Origin: REEB509 sp044370335
GTDB taxonomy: Bacteria; Pseudomonadota; Alphaproteobacteria; Caulobacterales; Aquidulcibacteraceae
Direction of reading: 5' to 3'
DNA length: 15,468 bases
Assembly (NCBI GenBank): GCA_044370335.1
Contig: JBILVS010000069.1
Span: 1 to 15,468, forward strand
Part shown: in pieces, positions 13,713-15,468 of the stretch
Layout: the number at the start of each line of letters is the position of its first letter
How positions within the stretch are numbered: position 1 is the first letter of the stretch
The notes under the pieces: model-generated
What the model saw: only the letters and a program-made list of their open reading frames with translations
Databases searched by the model: none
What the model was told of the DNA's origin: nothing
Made by a program: the position numbers and the translations under genes

Positions 13713-14696
13713 ATGACACCCGCCCTTCAGAATGACATCGAGGCCTACGGCGCCCGTTTGCGGGAGCAGCGCCCCGCCGATAGCGCTGCGCCGGGCGTCG
13801 CGGGCACTCATCTTGCGGCCCTGGAGGCGGAGGCTATCCACATCCTGCGGGAGACCGCGGCCTCGTTCCGCAACCCGGTCCTGCTTTATTCGATCGGCAA
13901 AGACAGCACCTGCCTTCTCCATCTTGCAATGAAGGCGTTCTGGCCTGCCAAGCCCCCTTTCACGCTGCTGCACGTGGACTCCCTCTGGGAGTTCCAGGAC
14001 ATGGCGCCATTCCGCGACGCCCTGATGCAGGCGCTGGGGCTCTCTATTCGCGTCTATGTCAACGAGGAGGGCGCCAAAGCCGGCGTCGACCCGTTCCAGC
14101 ACGGCTCTGCACGATTCACCGAGGTGATGCGCACCCAGGCCCTGCTGCAGGCGCTGCACAGCGGCGGCCATGACGCCGCGATCGGCGGCGCCCGCCGCGA
14201 CGAAGAACGCTCCCGGGCGAAAGAGCGCATCTTCTCGGTCCGCACTCCCCAGCAGGGTTGGGATCCCCGTAGCCAGAAGCCGGAGTTGTGGCAGGTCTAT
14301 AACACCCGCCTGCAGCCCGGAGAGAGCATGCGGGTCTTCCCGCTCTCGAATTGGACCGAACTCGACATCTGGCTCTATATCGCGATGGAGCGCGTGCCTG
14401 TGGTTCCGCTTTACTTTGCGGCGTCCCGCCCGGTGGTGGAGCGCCAGGGCCAATTGATCATGGTCGATGACGATCGCATTCCTTTGGCTGATGGAGAAAC
14501 GCCTTCTGTCGAGATGGTGCGCTTCCGGACCCTGGGCTGCTATCCGCTGACCGCCGGCATGCGGTCCACCGCCGCCACTCTGGATGAGGTGGTCGCCGAA
14601 ACGATGGAAACCCGCTTCTCCGAGCGCCAAGGTCGGCTGATCGACTTCGACGACGAAGCCTCGATGGAGAAAAAGAAGCGGGAAGGCTATTTCTAG
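13713..14696 (+). CDS. cysD: Sulfate adenylyltransferase subunit 2
   Basis: The 327-residue product is CysD, the catalytic subunit of the bacterial ATP sulfurylase that makes adenosine 5'-phosphosulfate from sulfate and ATP, powered by the GTPase CysN. Motifs: the PP-loop YSIGKDSTCLLHLA (59-72), GGARRDEERSRAKERIFSVR (158-177), FPLSNWTELDIWLYI (209-223) and RFRTLGCYPLT (270-280), ending KKKREGYF. It carries about 25 more N-terminal residues than E. coli CysD, starting at ATG 13713, which lacks a clear Shine-Dalgarno sequence; a later start is possible, but the conserved block LAALEAEAIHILRE begins near residue 34. HVDSLWEF (87-94) differs from the common HVDTxWKF. It overlaps cysN by one base (TAGTG) and follows the SDR gene after 63 bases. 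Confidence 0.96.
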   Translation: MTPALQNDIEAYGARLREQRPADSAAPGVAGTHLAALEAEAIHILRETAASFRNPVLLYSIGKDSTCLLHLAMKAFWPAKPPFTLLHVDSLWEFQDMAPFRDALMQALGLSIRVYVNEEGAKAGVDPFQHGSARFTEVMRTQALLQALHSGGHDAAIGGARRDEERSRAKERIFSVRTPQQGWDPRSQKPELWQVYNTRLQPGESMRVFPLSNWTELDIWLYIAMERVPVVPLYFAASRPVVERQGQLIMVDDDRIPLADGETPSVEMVRFRTLGCYPLTAGMRSTAATLDEVVAETMETRFSERQGRLIDFDDEASMEKKKREGYF

Positions 14697-15468
14697 TGTC
14701 GGCGCCGCCTCCGTCTCCGCCGCCCTCTTTGACCCGCGCCCTGGTGGGCGATCGCAGCGTCTTGCGTCTGACCACCTGCGGTGCGGTGGACGACGGCAAG
14801 TCCACCCTGGTCGGCCGGTTGCTGGCGGACGCCGACGCCCTGTTTGAGGACCATCTCGCAGCCTTCCGCAAAGCCAGCGAAGCCCGCCATGGGGCAGGCA
14901 TTCTCGATTACGCCCTGTTGTTTGACGGCCTCGATGCTGAACGCGAGCAGGGCATCACGATCGACGTGGCCTATCGGTACTTCATGACGCCGGCGCGAAA
15001 GTTCATCATTGCCGATGCGCCGGGCCACGAAGCCCACACTCGCAACATGGCCACCGCCGCCTCTCATGCCGATCTTGCGATTGTGGTTGTGGATGCCGTT
15101 CGCGGTCCCATGCCCCAGACCGCCCGCCATATCCGCATCGCGGCGCTGGTCGGGGTTCGCGCCGCCGTGGTCGCAATCAACAAAATGGACGCCGTAGGCT
15201 TTGACGCCGCCCGTTTCCGGGCGCTTGAAGCCGACCTCCTCCGCCTCTGCGCCGACGCCGGCCTTGCCGTGGAGGCCGTGATCCCGGTGGCCGCCGCCGC
15301 GGGCCATAACGTCGTCGAACGCTCCGAGCAGACGCCGTGGTATGACGGCCCAGCTCTCTTGCAGGCTTTGGAAGCGGCCGATCCCCAGCGTGATCTGTCC
15401 CAGCGGCCCTTCCGCATGCCGGTGCAGCTGGTGGTCCGCGGTGGCAAGCATCGCCCCTGGCGCGGCTA
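14696..15468 (+). CDS. cysN: Sulfate adenylyltransferase subunit 1 (GTPase), N-terminal part
   Basis: The gene starts with GTG at 14696-14698, sharing one base with the cysD stop, and runs off the right edge; 257 codons are visible. The product is a translation-factor-type GTPase that couples GTP hydrolysis to APS synthesis. Motifs: P-loop CGAVDDGKSTLVGRLL (about residues 28-43), switch region DGLDAEREQGITIDVAYRYF (about 79-98), G3 DAPGHEAHTRNM, G4 NKMD, and the start of the second beta-barrel domain (FRMPVQLVVRGGKH) near the edge. GAVDDGKST replaces the usual GSVDDGKST and GHEAHTRNM the usual GHEQYTRNM. The first 15 residues are proline/serine-rich (SAPPPSPPPS) and not part of the fold. Whether it is a CysNC fusion with an APS kinase domain cannot be seen. 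Confidence 0.94.
   Translation, partial: MSAPPPSPPPSLTRALVGDRSVLRLTTCGAVDDGKSTLVGRLLADADALFEDHLAAFRKASEARHGAGILDYALLFDGLDAEREQGITIDVAYRYFMTPARKFIIADAPGHEAHTRNMATAASHADLAIVVVDAVRGPMPQTARHIRIAALVGVRAAVVAINKMDAVGFDAARFRALEADLLRLCADAGLAVEAVIPVAAAAGHNVVERSEQTPWYDGPALLQALEAADPQRDLSQRPFRMPVQLVVRGGKHRPWRG

Noticed and set aside
13293..14630. A 445-residue minus-strand open frame opposite cysD
   Set aside because: GC-rich antisense reading of cysD and the SDR end; no recognisable domain, and the + strand motifs are decisive.
15009..15451. Open frames in other phases within cysN
   Set aside because: They are shadows of the cysN frame, which carries the GTPase motifs.

Overview
The window is GC-rich, tightly packed bacterial DNA. 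Its gene set (a YcgN-type cysteine-cluster protein, aroC and pdxH close together, a DUF1499 membrane protein, a TIGR01244-type phosphatase-like protein, an AlkK-like acyl-CoA ligase) suggests an alphaproteobacterium, perhaps related to Caulobacterales. The class is an inference from gene content, and the order is only a guess. Nineteen protein genes or gene remnants cover nearly everything, and no gene-free stretch exceeds 300 bases. I saw no rRNA, tRNA, CRISPR array or insertion sequence.

Layout. 1-1518: the end of a cysteine-cluster protein and a SAM-dependent methyltransferase, both on +. 1524-4244, all on the minus strand: a VapBC-type toxin-antitoxin pair, chorismate synthase (aroC), then a decayed gene of the ADP-ribosyltransferase-like 'YHG' type with a small basic protein just upstream. 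Housekeeping aroC is therefore flanked on both sides by accessory toxin-like modules. 4268-8103, on +: pdxH (vitamin B6), a hypothetical protein, an acyl-CoA ligase and a DUF1499 membrane protein. 8152-10052, on -: an ATP-grasp-like protein followed by a metallo-beta-lactamase-fold hydrolase. 10164-10811: a possible small membrane protein (+) facing a TIGR01244 phosphatase-like protein (-). 10955-15468, on +: two overlapping oligopeptide/dipeptide-type ABC permease genes, a short-chain dehydrogenase, and the sulfate-activation genes cysD and cysN, the last cut by the right edge.

How the genes work together. cysD and cysN overlap by one base and encode the two subunits of ATP sulfurylase. The permease genes overlap by four bases and would form one heterodimeric membrane channel, but no binding protein or ATPase gene lies beside them. 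vapB and vapC overlap by four bases, the usual arrangement for coupled antitoxin and toxin translation.

The two most interesting signals are these. First, the YHG gene at 3420-4003 can be read almost end to end once two amber stops and a one-base loss in a homopolymer are allowed for, and its small upstream neighbour is still open. Second, a 15-bp tandem repeat in front of the dehydrogenase gene copies its Shine-Dalgarno sequence together with an ATG, creating a small overlapping reading frame. A perfect 9-bp inverted repeat sits directly after a good -35 hexamer upstream of the permease operon. No complete, clearly new defence or metabolic system is visible; the decayed YHG module is the nearest candidate.
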